This document shows positions 23,945 through 32,288 of a stretch of DNA of 64,000 nt, piece by piece (position 1 is the stretch's first letter; the number at the start of each line of letters is the position of its first letter). Source of the stretch: JACMOY01 sp038322575 (GTDB taxonomy: Bacteria; Actinomycetota; Actinomycetes; Actinomycetales; Angustibacteraceae); assembly GCA_038322575.1 (NCBI GenBank), contig JBBQGB010000004.1:1-64000 (forward strand), read 5' to 3'. The notes beneath the pieces were generated by a model that saw only the letters and a program-made list of their open reading frames with translations, was not told the DNA's origin and searched no databases. The translations under genes were made by a program, and so were the position numbers.

Positions 23945-24163
23945 GTGGCTGACCTGAACACCCAGAGCGAGACCACCAGCTTCGTCGACCTCGGCAAGCA
24001 GATGTGGTCCTACCTGACCGGCAAGGGCGCGGCGATCAACTACGAGTTCGTCGACATGATCGTCGAGGTGCCCCGCGAGACCGGCCCGAGCGCGCCGCGC
24101 GCGATCTGGCGGCTCAACGGCACCCTGCGCATCACCACCGCCGAGGACGCCGCGAAGAAGTGA
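23945..24163 (+). CDS. Small conserved actinobacterial protein
   Basis: GTG start with AAGGAG 8 bases upstream; 72 residues (MADLNTQSETTSFVDLG). A predicted amphipathic helix is followed by AAINYEFVDMIVEVPRETG and a beta-like WRLNGTLRITTAED. No signal or TM segment is present. I know no function. It is coupled to the next gene by a GTGA overlap, so the two are likely to work together. Confidence 0.7.
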   Translation: MADLNTQSETTSFVDLGKQMWSYLTGKGAAINYEFVDMIVEVPRETGPSAPRAIWRLNGTLRITTAEDAAKK

Positions 24164-24612
24164 GTGACCTGCCCTTCGGTCGCCTCGACGTCCAGGGTGA
24201 TCTCGACCTGGACGTCGACGGCGTGCCGGCGCACCTGAGTGCCACCGGTTCGCGCCTGCTGCTGACGTCCGCCCACCCCGACCGGGTGTGGGCGGCGGCG
24301 GTCGCCAGCGCGCTGCCGGCGGGCGTCGGCGTCGTCGACGGGCCCCGCGCTGTCGGCCGGGCCGCCGAGGCCCTGGCCGCCGCCGGCCTGCAGCTGCGGG
24401 TCGACGGGCCGCGCGGCACCGTCGTCACCCTCGGCGACGGCGTGGCCTCGCGGCTGGGGCAGGTGACGACGGGGTCGGCGGCCGTCGGCCCCGGCAGCGC
24501 GCCCGCCCTCACCGTCCTGGCCCTCACCCGCTGGCGCCGGCAGCTGGTGGGCGCCGGTGTCCTGGTCGGGGTGGGGGCGCTCGCCCGGTGGGTGCTGCGG
24601 CGACTGCGCTGA
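24160..24612 (+). CDS. Hypothetical protein with C-terminal TM anchor
   Basis: A GTG at 24160, overlapping the previous stop, gives 150 residues (VSDLPFGRLDVQGDLDLDVDGV). The first two thirds are soluble and beta-rich (PAHLSATGSRLLLTSAHPDRVW, GPRGTVVTLGDGVASRLGQV). A single hydrophobic helix (LVGAGVLVGVGALARWVL) sits at the end followed by RRLR. This arrangement suggests a tail-anchored membrane protein. No family is recognised. Confidence 0.65.
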   Translation: MSDLPFGRLDVQGDLDLDVDGVPAHLSATGSRLLLTSAHPDRVWAAAVASALPAGVGVVDGPRAVGRAAEALAAAGLQLRVDGPRGTVVTLGDGVASRLGQVTTGSAAVGPGSAPALTVLALTRWRRQLVGAGVLVGVGALARWVLRRLR

Positions 24613-24637
24613 CCGACGTACCACGCACGAGAACGAC

Positions 24638-24685
24638 AGAACGGGGCAACCCCGCGTCACGGAAGACGCGGGGTTGCCCCGTTCT
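24638..24685. repeat. Palindromic element, copy 1 (acts as bidirectional terminator)
   Basis: A perfect 21-bp inverted repeat around loop ACGGAA; the arm centre reads GGGGCAACCCCGCGTC. It sits between convergent stops (24612 and 24753), so it can terminate both genes. It shares GGGGCAAC-CGCGTC-loop-GACGCG-GTTGCCCC with three other copies, with compensatory changes in the stem. Confidence 0.8.
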
Positions 24686-24752
24686 GGTTGCCGGACCGCC
24701 CCCTGCGGCGGTCCGGACGATGGTGCGTGGTCGTGCGGTGGAGCTGTGTCGA

Positions 24753-25415
24753 TCAGGCCTTCGGGGTGAGGACCGTGTCGATCAGGTAGACCGTCGCGTT
24801 GGCGGTCTTGACGTTGCCGCAGATGACGGCAGTGGAGCCGTCGACCTTGAGCTCCTGGCCGGAGCCGCTGACGGTGACCTCGCCACCCTCGACGGTCTTG
24901 TGGGTGCCGACGATCTGCGAGGCGTCCAGCTGGCCGGGGATCACGTGGTAGGTGAGGATCTTGCTCAGCAGCGCGTCGTCCGTGGTCAGGGTCTTGACCG
25001 TGGCGGCCGGCAGCTTCGCGAAGGCGGTGTCGACCGGGGCGAAGACGGTGAACTCACCGTTGTTGAGCGTGTCGACCAGGTTGACCTTCGGGTTCAGCTT
25101 GCCCGAGACGGCCGAGACGAGGGTCTTGAGCAGCGGGTTGTTGGACGCCGCGGTGGCGACCGGGTCCTTGCTCATGCCCTCGACCGAACCGGCACCGGAC
25201 GGGACGGCCTTGGCGTAGTCGGCGCAGCCGGGGCCCACCAGCGCCATGGCGTCGGCGGCCATGGTCTCGGACGGGGTCATGGCCGGCGTCGAGGCGGCCG
25301 AGCTGCTCGACGACGAGGTCGTCGTGCTGCCGGCGTCGGTGCTGCTGCTGCCACAGGCCGAGGCGGTCAGCGCGACCGCGGCGAGGGCGACGGTGATGGC
25401 GATGCGGGGCTTCAT
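24753..25415 (-). CDS. Fasciclin domain lipoprotein
   Basis: The 220-residue protein starts MKPRIAITVALAAVALTASACGSS (lipobox TASAC), followed by a Ser/Thr/Ala-rich linker. One fasciclin (FAS1) domain follows at about residues 80-218: FTVFAPVDTAFAKLPAATV, LLSKILTYHVIPGQLDASQI, and closing VICGNVKTANATVYLIDTVLTP. It resembles mycobacterial MPT70/MPT83-type surface proteins. AAGGAG lies 9 bases before the ATG. It follows the molybdopterin oxidoreductase gene by 104 bp on the same strand, a recurrent pairing that suggests a shared envelope redox function. Confidence 0.93.
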   Translation of the reverse strand: MKPRIAITVALAAVALTASACGSSSTDAGSTTTSSSSSSAASTPAMTPSETMAADAMALVGPGCADYAKAVPSGAGSVEGMSKDPVATAASNNPLLKTLVSAVSGKLNPKVNLVDTLNNGEFTVFAPVDTAFAKLPAATVKTLTTDDALLSKILTYHVIPGQLDASQIVGTHKTVEGGEVTVSGSGQELKVDGSTAVICGNVKTANATVYLIDTVLTPKA

Positions 25416-25519
25416 GTCAGCGATCTCCTTGTCATGTGGTGCACCCTGCGGACTCCGAGCCCGCGGGGGTGTACTGGGGAGGCGGCTCGGTGCCACCTGC
25501 CCCTGTCTGTGGGGTGCTG

Positions 25520-27076
25520 CTAGCTCACCAGGACGGACTTGGAGTCCAGGCCGGTGGTGCCGTTGGGTCTGATCCGGGCCCGGGTCTCGACCTGCTCGTT
25601 GCCGTCCAGGTCGATGGCGCGCGAGGAGAGGGTGTGGTTGCCGGGGGTGGCGTCCCACTCGTAGACCCACTGGACCCAGGTGTTCTTGCCTGGCGTCTCG
25701 GCGAGGCGCGCGTCGTTCCACGGCCCACCGTCGACCCTGACCTGCACCTTGGCGATGCCGGTCGTCTGCGCCCACGCCACCCCGGCCACCGCGTTCTTGC
25801 CGGCGGTGAGCTTGGCGAACGAGGCAGGGACGTCGACCCGTGAGGCCAGCTTGATCGGCGCCTTCGCGTCGTAGCCTCGCGGCGTCCAGTACGCCTCGTC
25901 CCGGTCGAAGCGGGTGACCTTGAGGTCGGTGACCCACTTGGTGGCCGAGACGTAGCCGTACAACCCTGGCACGACCAGGCGTGCCGGGAACCCGTGCTCG
26001 ACCGGCAGCGGCTCACCGTTCATCGCGATCGCCAGCAGGGCGTCGCGGCCTTCGGTGAGGTTGGCCAGCGGGGTCGAGATCGTCATGCCGTCGACGCTGG
26101 TGCTGAGCACCATGTCGGCATCGCTCGCGGGTGAGACCTGCTTGAGCAGATCCGAGAGGGGGTAGCCCAGCCACACCGCGTTGCCGGCCAGCTTGCCACC
26201 AACCTCGTTCGAGACGCAGGTGATGGTGGTGGCCCGCTCGACCAGCGGCAGCTTCAGCAGGTCGGCGTAGGTGAGCGTGAGCTCCTTGTCGACCATGCCG
26301 TGGATCTTCAGCATCCAGTCCTCGGCGCGCAGCCGGGGCAGGGTCAGGGCCGTGTCGACGCGATAGAAGTCAGCGTTCTTGGTGGTGAAGGGCGTGATGC
26401 CCTTGACGGGCAGCTGGGCGCCGGCCGGCAGGGTGACCTTCTCGACCGGGGTCGGCAGGGTGATGGCAGCCCGCGAGGCGACGACGTCCGTGGTGCTGCC
26501 GGCAGCGACCCGCGACACGGCGGCGCTGACCAGCGCGGTGCCGCCCACGGCACCGGCGGTCTGCAGGAACGCGCGGCGGCTCCACCCCCGCTCGCCGGTG
26601 GCCGGGCGGGTCACCAGCTGCTGCAGGGCGAGGATGCCGAGCACCGCGCCGACCACGGTGGGCAGGACGTCCAGCGGGGTGGCCGAGGGTCGCGTGGCGA
26701 CCGCGGCGCCCGCGACGACACCCAGCAGGACGACGACGCCGACACCCGCCTCGACCCGACGGCGGGCCGCGAGGCCGGCGACGACCGCCAGGACGGCGAG
26801 GACGACACCGACCGAGGCCAGCAGCACGACCTTGTCGTTGCTGCCGAAGGTCCGGATGGCGAAGTCCTTGAGCCAGCCGGGGGTGCGGTCGACGAACGCG
26901 TCGCCGACGGCCACGACCGGGCTGGCGGCGCCACCACCGACGCCCAGGCGCACCAGCAGCGCGGCGAGCAGCTCGGCGGCGCCGACCGTCAGGGCTCCGG
27001 CCAGCAGACCCGCCAGGGCGGCCTGCGGGGCGGTGATCCGCCCGGTGGCGGTCGAGGAGTTCTGCACGGTGCTCAC
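25520..27076 (-). CDS. Five-TM molybdopterin oxidoreductase (sulfite-oxidase fold), copy A
   Basis: The 518-residue protein starts at GTG (VSTVQNSSTA). Four hydrophobic helices lie within residues about 15-150, then a Tat-like motif WSRRAFLQTAGAVGG begins the fifth helix (about 160-185). The extracellular part is a sulfite-oxidase-type Mo-pterin domain: the Mo-ligand Cys is in TTITCVSNEVGGKL, with HGFPARLVVPGLYGY and KWVTDLKVTRFD, and a dimerisation domain at the C-terminus (VAGVAWAQTTGIAKVQVRVDGGPW). Proteins of this layout are reported to insert the first helices by Sec and translocate the folded cofactor domain by Tat. Substrate is unknown. A paralogue lies at 30692-32236. Confidence 0.9.
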   Translation of the reverse strand: MSTVQNSSTATGRITAPQAALAGLLAGALTVGAAELLAALLVRLGVGGGAASPVVAVGDAFVDRTPGWLKDFAIRTFGSNDKVVLLASVGVVLAVLAVVAGLAARRRVEAGVGVVVLLGVVAGAAVATRPSATPLDVLPTVVGAVLGILALQQLVTRPATGERGWSRRAFLQTAGAVGGTALVSAAVSRVAAGSTTDVVASRAAITLPTPVEKVTLPAGAQLPVKGITPFTTKNADFYRVDTALTLPRLRAEDWMLKIHGMVDKELTLTYADLLKLPLVERATTITCVSNEVGGKLAGNAVWLGYPLSDLLKQVSPASDADMVLSTSVDGMTISTPLANLTEGRDALLAIAMNGEPLPVEHGFPARLVVPGLYGYVSATKWVTDLKVTRFDRDEAYWTPRGYDAKAPIKLASRVDVPASFAKLTAGKNAVAGVAWAQTTGIAKVQVRVDGGPWNDARLAETPGKNTWVQWVYEWDATPGNHTLSSRAIDLDGNEQVETRARIRPNGTTGLDSKSVLVS

Positions 27077-27188
27077 GGCCTCTCTTCGAGCTGGTTCGCG
27101 TCAGGGATGGGTCAACTTCGGATCTTTCTTGGCGAATCTCACCTGAGGTCATGTGACGTGACTCACAGTGAGGCGCCGGGACGCGATC

Positions 27189-27220
27189 GAGGCCCCGTCG
27201 TGGGAGGACGACGGGGCCTC
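27189..27220. terminator. Perfect 13-bp hairpin
   Basis: GAGGCCCCGTCGT / ACGACGGGGCCTC with loop GGGAGG. It lies 112 bp upstream of copy A of the molybdoenzyme and beside the transposase remnant, so it may be a barrier to transcription from the right or a leftover of the inserted element. Unrelated in sequence to the GGGGCAAC family. Confidence 0.5.
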
Positions 27221-27288
27221 GGCAGTGCTTCGGTGACCGGGCTCGCGCGGATGGGTGCGGGTCTGCACCCGTCCGACGGGGCGGGCTG

Positions 27289-27490
27289 CTACGGCGTTTC
27301 TCCAGCTACGTCGGGCCACACGACAACCGCGCGCAGGACGACGCCGGCGCGGCAGGTCAGGGCGAGCTCGTCGTAGCGGGTGACCAGGGCCGCCACCGCA
27401 GGCGGCCCCCGGCTGGGCCTCGACGTTCGCGGTGCCCGATCTGGTGTGACGGCTCGGGGATCACCGCCTTGATGCCGCGCGAGCGGCCGG
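27289..27490 (-). pseudogene. IS5-type transposase remnant
   Basis: Two frames together recall the C-terminus of an IS5/IS1647-type DDE transposase. One has RSRGIKAVIPEPSHQIGHR (the conserved RGIxAVIPExxDQxxHR stretch) followed by GPAGGRL. The other has ALVTRYDELALTCRAGVVLRAVVVW, equivalent to LATRYDKxxxxYRxxVVLxxxxxW, ending TAG at 27291-27289. The segment with the last catalytic Glu (normally VERxFNxLK) is missing between them. A deletion plus frameshift has killed the gene, and the N-terminus is absent. The rest of 27221-27778 holds no intact gene. Confidence 0.75.
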
Positions 27491-27765
27491 TGATCGTGCA
27501 ACCGCGTCCCCCGCCCCACTGCGCTGACACGCCATGAGCGGCGTGGTCATCACGTGTCAGCTGCGGGCTCATGCCTTGGCGCGTCAGCCGGAAACTGGCG
27601 TGGGTGCGGGTGATGACCCCACCTTCGCTGCACCGACTACCGGTGCTCGGGCGCGTTCCGGCGGTGCTCTGTCAGCGTCGCTGACGGGAACCGGTGGTTG
27701 CCGAGGTTCTCGAAAGTCGTTGCGCCAGAGCAGTTTGCGGGCTCTGGACTGTCGGTGGTGACCTC

Positions 27766-27771
27766 TAGCGT
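27766..27771 (+). promoter_or_regulatory. -10 element of the DUF222/HNH gene
   Basis: TAGCGT ends 7 bases before the ATG at 27779; with no SD present this predicts a leaderless mRNA. Confidence 0.5.
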
Positions 27772-27778
27772 GTGAGGC

Positions 27779-29056
27779 ATGGACAGCACCCGGGCACTGA
27801 GCGAGGCGCTGGTCGCCGTGCGCGACGCGGTGACCGGGTTGCAGTCCGAGGACCTGCACGGGGTCGACTCCGGCTCGCTGCTCACCGACGTCGCGGACCT
27901 GCGCCGCCTGGCCGACCAGGTCGAGGGCGAGTGGTTGCGGCGGGTCGGTGAGGTCCACGCGCGCGGTGCCGCCCAGGTGGTGGGGGCGGGGTCGACGAAG
28001 GCGTTCCTGCGCGGCACCTGCTTGGTGTCCCCGGGCGAGGCATCGAAGGCAGTGGCCACCGCGACCGCCCTGCGCTCGACGTGCGAGACAACAGCTGACG
28101 CCCTTGCCGCGGGGACGATCGGGCTGGGCCAGGCGCAGGTGATCACCAAGGTCACCACCGACCTGCCCTCGGCGCTGCCCCAGGACACCCGCCAGGACGG
28201 TGAGCAGGTGCTCCTGACCCACGCCGCCCTGCTGGACCCGGCGCAGCTGGCCCGGGCCGGTCGGTACCTCGCGTCCCGGGTCGACCCCCACGGTGTGGCT
28301 CGCGACGAGGCCGAGCAGCGTGAGCGGTCGGGGATCACCTTCGCCTCCACCCTGTACGGCGCGGGGATCGCCAGGGGTGACCTGGACCCCGAGTCACTGG
28401 CGGTGATCTGCGCGGCGCTCGAACCCCTGTCCGTCCCACGACCGCCGACCGCGGACGGGCTGATCGACGGGCGGACCGCGGCCCGGCGACGCCTGGATGC
28501 CTTGGTGGAAGTGAGCCGCCACTATCTGGACTGCCAACAACCCGCCGACGTCCGCCGCCCGGGCGCCCACCTGACTGTGGTCACCGGTGCGGGCACCCTG
28601 GCCGGTGAGCCTGGCGGGTCGTCCCTGGACTGGGGTGGCGTGATCAGCGGTGAGACCACCCGTCGCCTGGCGTGCGACGCCACGATCACCCCGGTCACCA
28701 TCGGGCCGCTCGGTCAGGTGCTGGACGTCGGACGCCGCACCCGCACCGTCACCGCCGCCATGTGGGCGGCCCTGATGGTCCGCGACGCCGGATGCGCGTT
28801 CCCCGGCTGCGACACCCCCACCAGCCGGTGCGACGCACACCACGTCGTCCACTGGGCCGACGGCGGCCCCACCAGCCTGACCAACCTGGTGCTGCTGTGC
28901 CCGTACCACCACCAACGCGTCATCCACGACGACCAGCACCACGACCGATGGTCAGTCCGGATCGACGAACCCACCGGCCGACCCGTCTTCGACCCACCCA
29001 TCTGGACCCGAAGACGAGGGCTACCCCTGCCACCCCTGTGGCAACCCGACGGGTGA
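27779..29056 (+). CDS. DUF222 / HNH endonuclease domain protein (13E12-type)
   Basis: The 425-residue protein has the DUF222 helical region at about residues 20-300 (DVADLRRLADQVEGEWLRRVGEVHARGAA, VSPGEASKAV, GTIGLGQAQVITKV) and a C-terminal HNH nuclease domain: CAFPGCDTPTSRCDAHHVVHWADGGPTSLTNLVLLCPYHH. The paired Cys and His residues hold zinc and catalytic metal. These proteins occur in many copies in actinobacterial genomes, often next to mobile DNA, with unclear function. Here it lies between an IS5 remnant and a palindromic repeat. Confidence 0.93.
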   Translation: MDSTRALSEALVAVRDAVTGLQSEDLHGVDSGSLLTDVADLRRLADQVEGEWLRRVGEVHARGAAQVVGAGSTKAFLRGTCLVSPGEASKAVATATALRSTCETTADALAAGTIGLGQAQVITKVTTDLPSALPQDTRQDGEQVLLTHAALLDPAQLARAGRYLASRVDPHGVARDEAEQRERSGITFASTLYGAGIARGDLDPESLAVICAALEPLSVPRPPTADGLIDGRTAARRRLDALVEVSRHYLDCQQPADVRRPGAHLTVVTGAGTLAGEPGGSSLDWGGVISGETTRRLACDATITPVTIGPLGQVLDVGRRTRTVTAAMWAALMVRDAGCAFPGCDTPTSRCDAHHVVHWADGGPTSLTNLVLLCPYHHQRVIHDDQHHDRWSVRIDEPTGRPVFDPPIWTRRRGLPLPPLWQPDG

Positions 29057-29068
29057 ACCCCCACCACC

Positions 29069-29106
29069 GGGGCAACGGCGCGTCACCCTTGACGCGCCAT
29101 TGCCCC
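29069..29106. repeat. Palindromic element, copy 2
   Basis: GGGGCAACGGCGCGTCA pairs with TGACGCGCCATTGCCCC across the loop CCCT; one mismatch in 17 bp. It begins 12 bp after the HNH stop. Same family as the copies at 24638, 35335 and 36390. Confidence 0.8.
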
Positions 29107-29124
29107 GATCAGCCACGGGGTTGC

Positions 29125-29145
29125 TCAGCCGTCCGGCACGGCTGA
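29125..29145. terminator. Hairpin between convergent genes
   Basis: TCAGCCGT / ACGGCTGA with loop CCGGC, 9 bp from the M28 peptidase stop and 69 bp after the HNH stop. Confidence 0.55.
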
Positions 29146-29154
29146 AACACGCGA

Positions 29155-30612
29155 CTACGCGCGCGGGACCGGGAACGCCGCCGGGCTGTGCCGGCCGGCG
29201 CGGTCGACAGCGCGCACACCGAAGAACACGTTGTCTTTCGAGATGTCCAGCGTCACGGCGGTGACGTCGCCGACCGGCACGGCGTGCTCCCACTCGGGCG
29301 CGGTGCTCTCGCGGTAGACGACCTCGTACCCGGCCAGGCCCGCGTCCGTGCCGCGCTCCCAGACCAGGTCGGTCTCGTTGGTCAACCGGTTGGTGCGGAT
29401 CGCGGCACCGCGCGGCGCGCCCGGTGCGGTGGCCAGTGACCACAGCGCCGCACCGTTGACCCGCCCGACGGCGGCGATGTAGTCGTTGTCGCAGAACTGC
29501 GGCAGGTCACCGATCTGGACGCCGTTCTCGACCCGGACGTCCTGGTGCTGGTGGCGGTAGTCCTCGCGCGGCTCGGTGAACCGCGCCGCCGGCCACCCCT
29601 GCTCCAGGAACGGGATGTGGTCGCCGCCGCGCAGGTACCGGTCGCGGCGGTAGACCACGCGCACGTCCAGACCGGTCACCCCGTTGTCGGCGACCTCGCG
29701 GACGAAGCGGGCCAGCTGGCGGGCGGACGAGTCGTTCTCGCCGCCGACCGCACGCCGGACGGCGGCCTGGGCGGGGGTCTCGGCGGTCGGCACGCCCTCG
29801 GCGAACAGCCGGATCGTGTGCCGGTCGACGGCCCCGTCCTCGGCCCGCGGGCTGCCGATGATGTCGTTGGTGAACATCCCCTGGACGTCGGCGCCCTGGG
29901 CCTTGAGCGCCTTGGCCAGGTAGGTCGACCCGTACAGGCCCTGCTCCTCGCCGGCCACGGCCGCGAAGACGAGCGTGGCGGCGAAGGGGCGGGTGGCCAT
30001 CAGGCGCGCCAGCTCGAGCGCGACGGCGACCCCGGACGCGTCGTCGTCGGCGCCGGGGGCGTCGTCGGTGAAGTTCAGGATGTCGGTGACGCGCGAGTCG
30101 TAGTGACCGCTGACGACGTACGTGCGCCCGGGGTCGGTCGTGCCGCGCAGGGTCGCGACGACGTTGGTGATGGTCGTGGCCGTCGGGATGCGGTCGGCCG
30201 GCTGCTGGACGTAGGACTGCAGCTCGACGCTCATCCGGCCGCCGGAGGTCGCGGCGACCTGCTGGTACTGGTCGAACAGCCAGTCGCGCGCTGCGCCGAT
30301 CCCGCGCTTCGGGTCGGTCTGCGACGACAGCGTGTGCCGGGTGCCGAACGACACCAGGGCCGCGATCGTGGCCTCGATCCGCTTCGGGTCGACCTGCCTG
30401 AGCAGCGCCGCCAGCTCGCGGTCGACGCGCTGGGCGGTGGCCGGGGGGCCGTGCGGGAAGTCGCCGCGGCTCGGGCGGTCGTCCGCCGCGGCCGGCGAGG
30501 CGCCCACCAGCGGGGCGGCCACCGCGACGCCGGAGGCGGCGATCGCGGCAGACAGGAACGTGCGTCGGTTCGGGCTCTGGCCGTTCGCAGGGGTCGTCAT
30601 GCCCTCCGTCAT
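29155..30612 (-). CDS. Secreted M28 family metallopeptidase (Tat signal)
   Basis: The 485-residue protein begins MTEGMTTPANGQSPNRRTFLSAAIAA with a twin-arginine motif NRRTFLS and signal ending near ASPAAADD. The M28 zinc ligands are readable: His and Asp in TYVVSGHYDSR, Asp in DAPGADDDASGVAVALELARLM, Glu pair in AAVAGEEQGLYGS and Asp in MFTNDIIGS. A C-terminal fibronectin-like module (residues about 395-485) starts at ATAPGAPRGAA. It should cleave N-terminal residues from extracellular peptides. An ATG at 30600 is an alternative start; GGAGG lies too close to it. Confidence 0.9.
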   Translation of the reverse strand: MTEGMTTPANGQSPNRRTFLSAAIAASGVAVAAPLVGASPAAADDRPSRGDFPHGPPATAQRVDRELAALLRQVDPKRIEATIAALVSFGTRHTLSSQTDPKRGIGAARDWLFDQYQQVAATSGGRMSVELQSYVQQPADRIPTATTITNVVATLRGTTDPGRTYVVSGHYDSRVTDILNFTDDAPGADDDASGVAVALELARLMATRPFAATLVFAAVAGEEQGLYGSTYLAKALKAQGADVQGMFTNDIIGSPRAEDGAVDRHTIRLFAEGVPTAETPAQAAVRRAVGGENDSSARQLARFVREVADNGVTGLDVRVVYRRDRYLRGGDHIPFLEQGWPAARFTEPREDYRHQHQDVRVENGVQIGDLPQFCDNDYIAAVGRVNGAALWSLATAPGAPRGAAIRTNRLTNETDLVWERGTDAGLAGYEVVYRESTAPEWEHAVPVGDVTAVTLDISKDNVFFGVRAVDRAGRHSPAAFPVPRA

Positions 30613-30674
30613 AGCGCACGGTGACGGTTGTGTCCAGATCTGTGACGAGTTGTGCCGACGGACGGTCGGACCCG

Positions 30675-30706
30675 CTCAGGCGACGGTCACCTCAGGCGAC
30701 GGTCAC
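30675..30706. repeat. Tandem 16-bp duplication at a gene end
   Basis: CTCAGGCGACGGTCAC occurs twice in direct tandem. The second unit contains the stop codon and last codons of molybdoenzyme copy B; the first is downstream, so the protein is unaffected. Confidence 0.9.
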
Positions 30707-32236
30707 GTCGACGGTGTGCCAGCCGGTGGCGCCGTCCGGCGCCGGCGGGGCCTGGTCGGCCGTCTGCACCTCACCGGTGCCGTCGCTGGCGCGCACGGCC
30801 AGGGTGTGGTCGCCGGGGGTCGCGTCCCAGGCCCAGACCCACTGCCGCCAGGTGTCGGCGCTGCCGCCGGTGCCGACGTCCGCCTTGCGCCAGGGACCGT
30901 CGTCGACCTTGACCTCGACCCCGCTGATCCCGCGGTGCGGCGCCCACGCGACGCCGGCGACGGCGACCCGGCCGGCCTTGACGCTCGCTCCCGCGCGCGG
31001 GACGTCGATGCGCGACTCGGTCTTGATCGGACCGAGCGCCGACCAGCCGCGCGGCGTCCAGTAGCCCTGCGCCCGGTCGAACCGGGTGACCTCGAGGTCG
31101 ACCACCCACTTGGTGGCCGAGACGTAGCCGTACAGGCCCGGCACGACCATGCGCACCGGGAACCCGTGGACGAGCGGCAAGGGCTCGCCGTCCATGCCGA
31201 CGGCGAGCATCGCGTCGCGCGCGGGGTCGGTGAGTGCGTCCAGCGGCGTGCCCGCCGTCCACCCGTCCACGCTCTTCGACAGCACCATGTCGGCGTCCTG
31301 GTGCGGGCCGGCCTTCGCGAGCAGCTGGCGCAGCAGGTGGCCGCGCCACACCTGGTTGCCGATCAGGTCGCCACCGACCTCGTTCGACACGCACGACAGC
31401 GTGACCATCCGGTCGACCAGCGGCAGGGCCAGCAGCTCGGCATAGGTGATCTCGACCTCGCGGTCGACCATGCCGTGGATCCGCAGGCGCCACTCGTCGC
31501 TCGACACCTGCGGCACGGCGAGGGCCGTGTCGATGCGGTAGAACGCGTCGACCGGGGTGAGCAGCGGCGAGAGGCCCTCGACACCGGTCGCGGACGCCGG
31601 CGCCGCCGTGGCCGCGGACGTCGGGGCGGGCAGCACCACCGAGGCCCGGCTGGCCTGGGCCGCCCGGCTGCCGCCGCCCACCAGCTGCGAGAGGCCACCG
31701 CCCACGACCGCCACCGCGCCCGTGCCGACTGCCAGCTGGACGAACGAGCGCCGGTCGACGGCCATGCCCGGCCGCTGCGCCGCGCGCGCCCGAGCGGTGA
31801 GGGCGTCCAGCGACAGCAGACCGGCCACCGCGCCGACCACCGTCGGGAACGCGTCGAGCGCGGCGGCCCCCGGACGGCTCAGCACGGCCGCAGCCCCCAC
31901 CCCGGCGAGCAGCACCACGACGAGCAGGCCCAGCGTCCGGCGCCGGGCAGCGAGCACTCCAGCGACGCCAGCCACCAGCGCGAGGACCAGGGCGATGCCG
32001 CTGACCAGCGCGGTCTTGTCGGCGGTGCCGAACGTGCTGATCGCGAGGTCCTTGAGCCACGGCGGGGTGCGGTCGATGAACGCCCCGCCAACGGCGACCA
32101 CGGGGGACGGCGTGCCACCGGCGCGACCGCTGCGCTGCAGCAGCGCGGCCACGAGCTCGGCGACGGCGATGGTCAGTGCGCCGGCGAGCAGGCCCACCAC
32201 CGCGGACCTGGCGGTGCTGCGACGCGGACTGGGCAT
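30692..32236 (-). CDS. Five-TM molybdopterin oxidoreductase (sulfite-oxidase fold), copy B
   Basis: The 514-residue paralogue of the 25520-27076 protein is read from MPSPRRSTARSAVVG; upstream in-frame sequence overlaps other genes. The same layout is present: four helices, the conserved segment SPVVAVGGAFIDRTPPWLKD, an internal Tat motif VDRRSFVQLAVGTG before helix five, then the Mo domain with Cys in VTLSCVSNEVGGDL and HGFPVRMVVPGLYGY, and the dimerisation domain VAGVAWAPHRGISGVEVKVDDGPW. It is not followed by a fasciclin gene. The pair probably arose by duplication, with the M28 peptidase, HNH gene and IS remnant now lying between them. Confidence 0.9.
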   Translation of the reverse strand: MPSPRRSTARSAVVGLLAGALTIAVAELVAALLQRSGRAGGTPSPVVAVGGAFIDRTPPWLKDLAISTFGTADKTALVSGIALVLALVAGVAGVLAARRRTLGLLVVVLLAGVGAAAVLSRPGAAALDAFPTVVGAVAGLLSLDALTARARAAQRPGMAVDRRSFVQLAVGTGAVAVVGGGLSQLVGGGSRAAQASRASVVLPAPTSAATAAPASATGVEGLSPLLTPVDAFYRIDTALAVPQVSSDEWRLRIHGMVDREVEITYAELLALPLVDRMVTLSCVSNEVGGDLIGNQVWRGHLLRQLLAKAGPHQDADMVLSKSVDGWTAGTPLDALTDPARDAMLAVGMDGEPLPLVHGFPVRMVVPGLYGYVSATKWVVDLEVTRFDRAQGYWTPRGWSALGPIKTESRIDVPRAGASVKAGRVAVAGVAWAPHRGISGVEVKVDDGPWRKADVGTGGSADTWRQWVWAWDATPGDHTLAVRASDGTGEVQTADQAPPAPDGATGWHTVDVTVA

Positions 32237-32288
32237 GACCCCAGGATCACACGCCCTAGTGGAGGGCCCCCGCGGTTGCCGCGATGCG

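Noticed and set aside
27525..27570. GCTGACACG/CGTGTCAGC inverted repeat as an IS end
   Set aside because: A single 9-bp hairpin with no partner on the other side of the transposase remnant; not enough to define an insertion sequence terminus.
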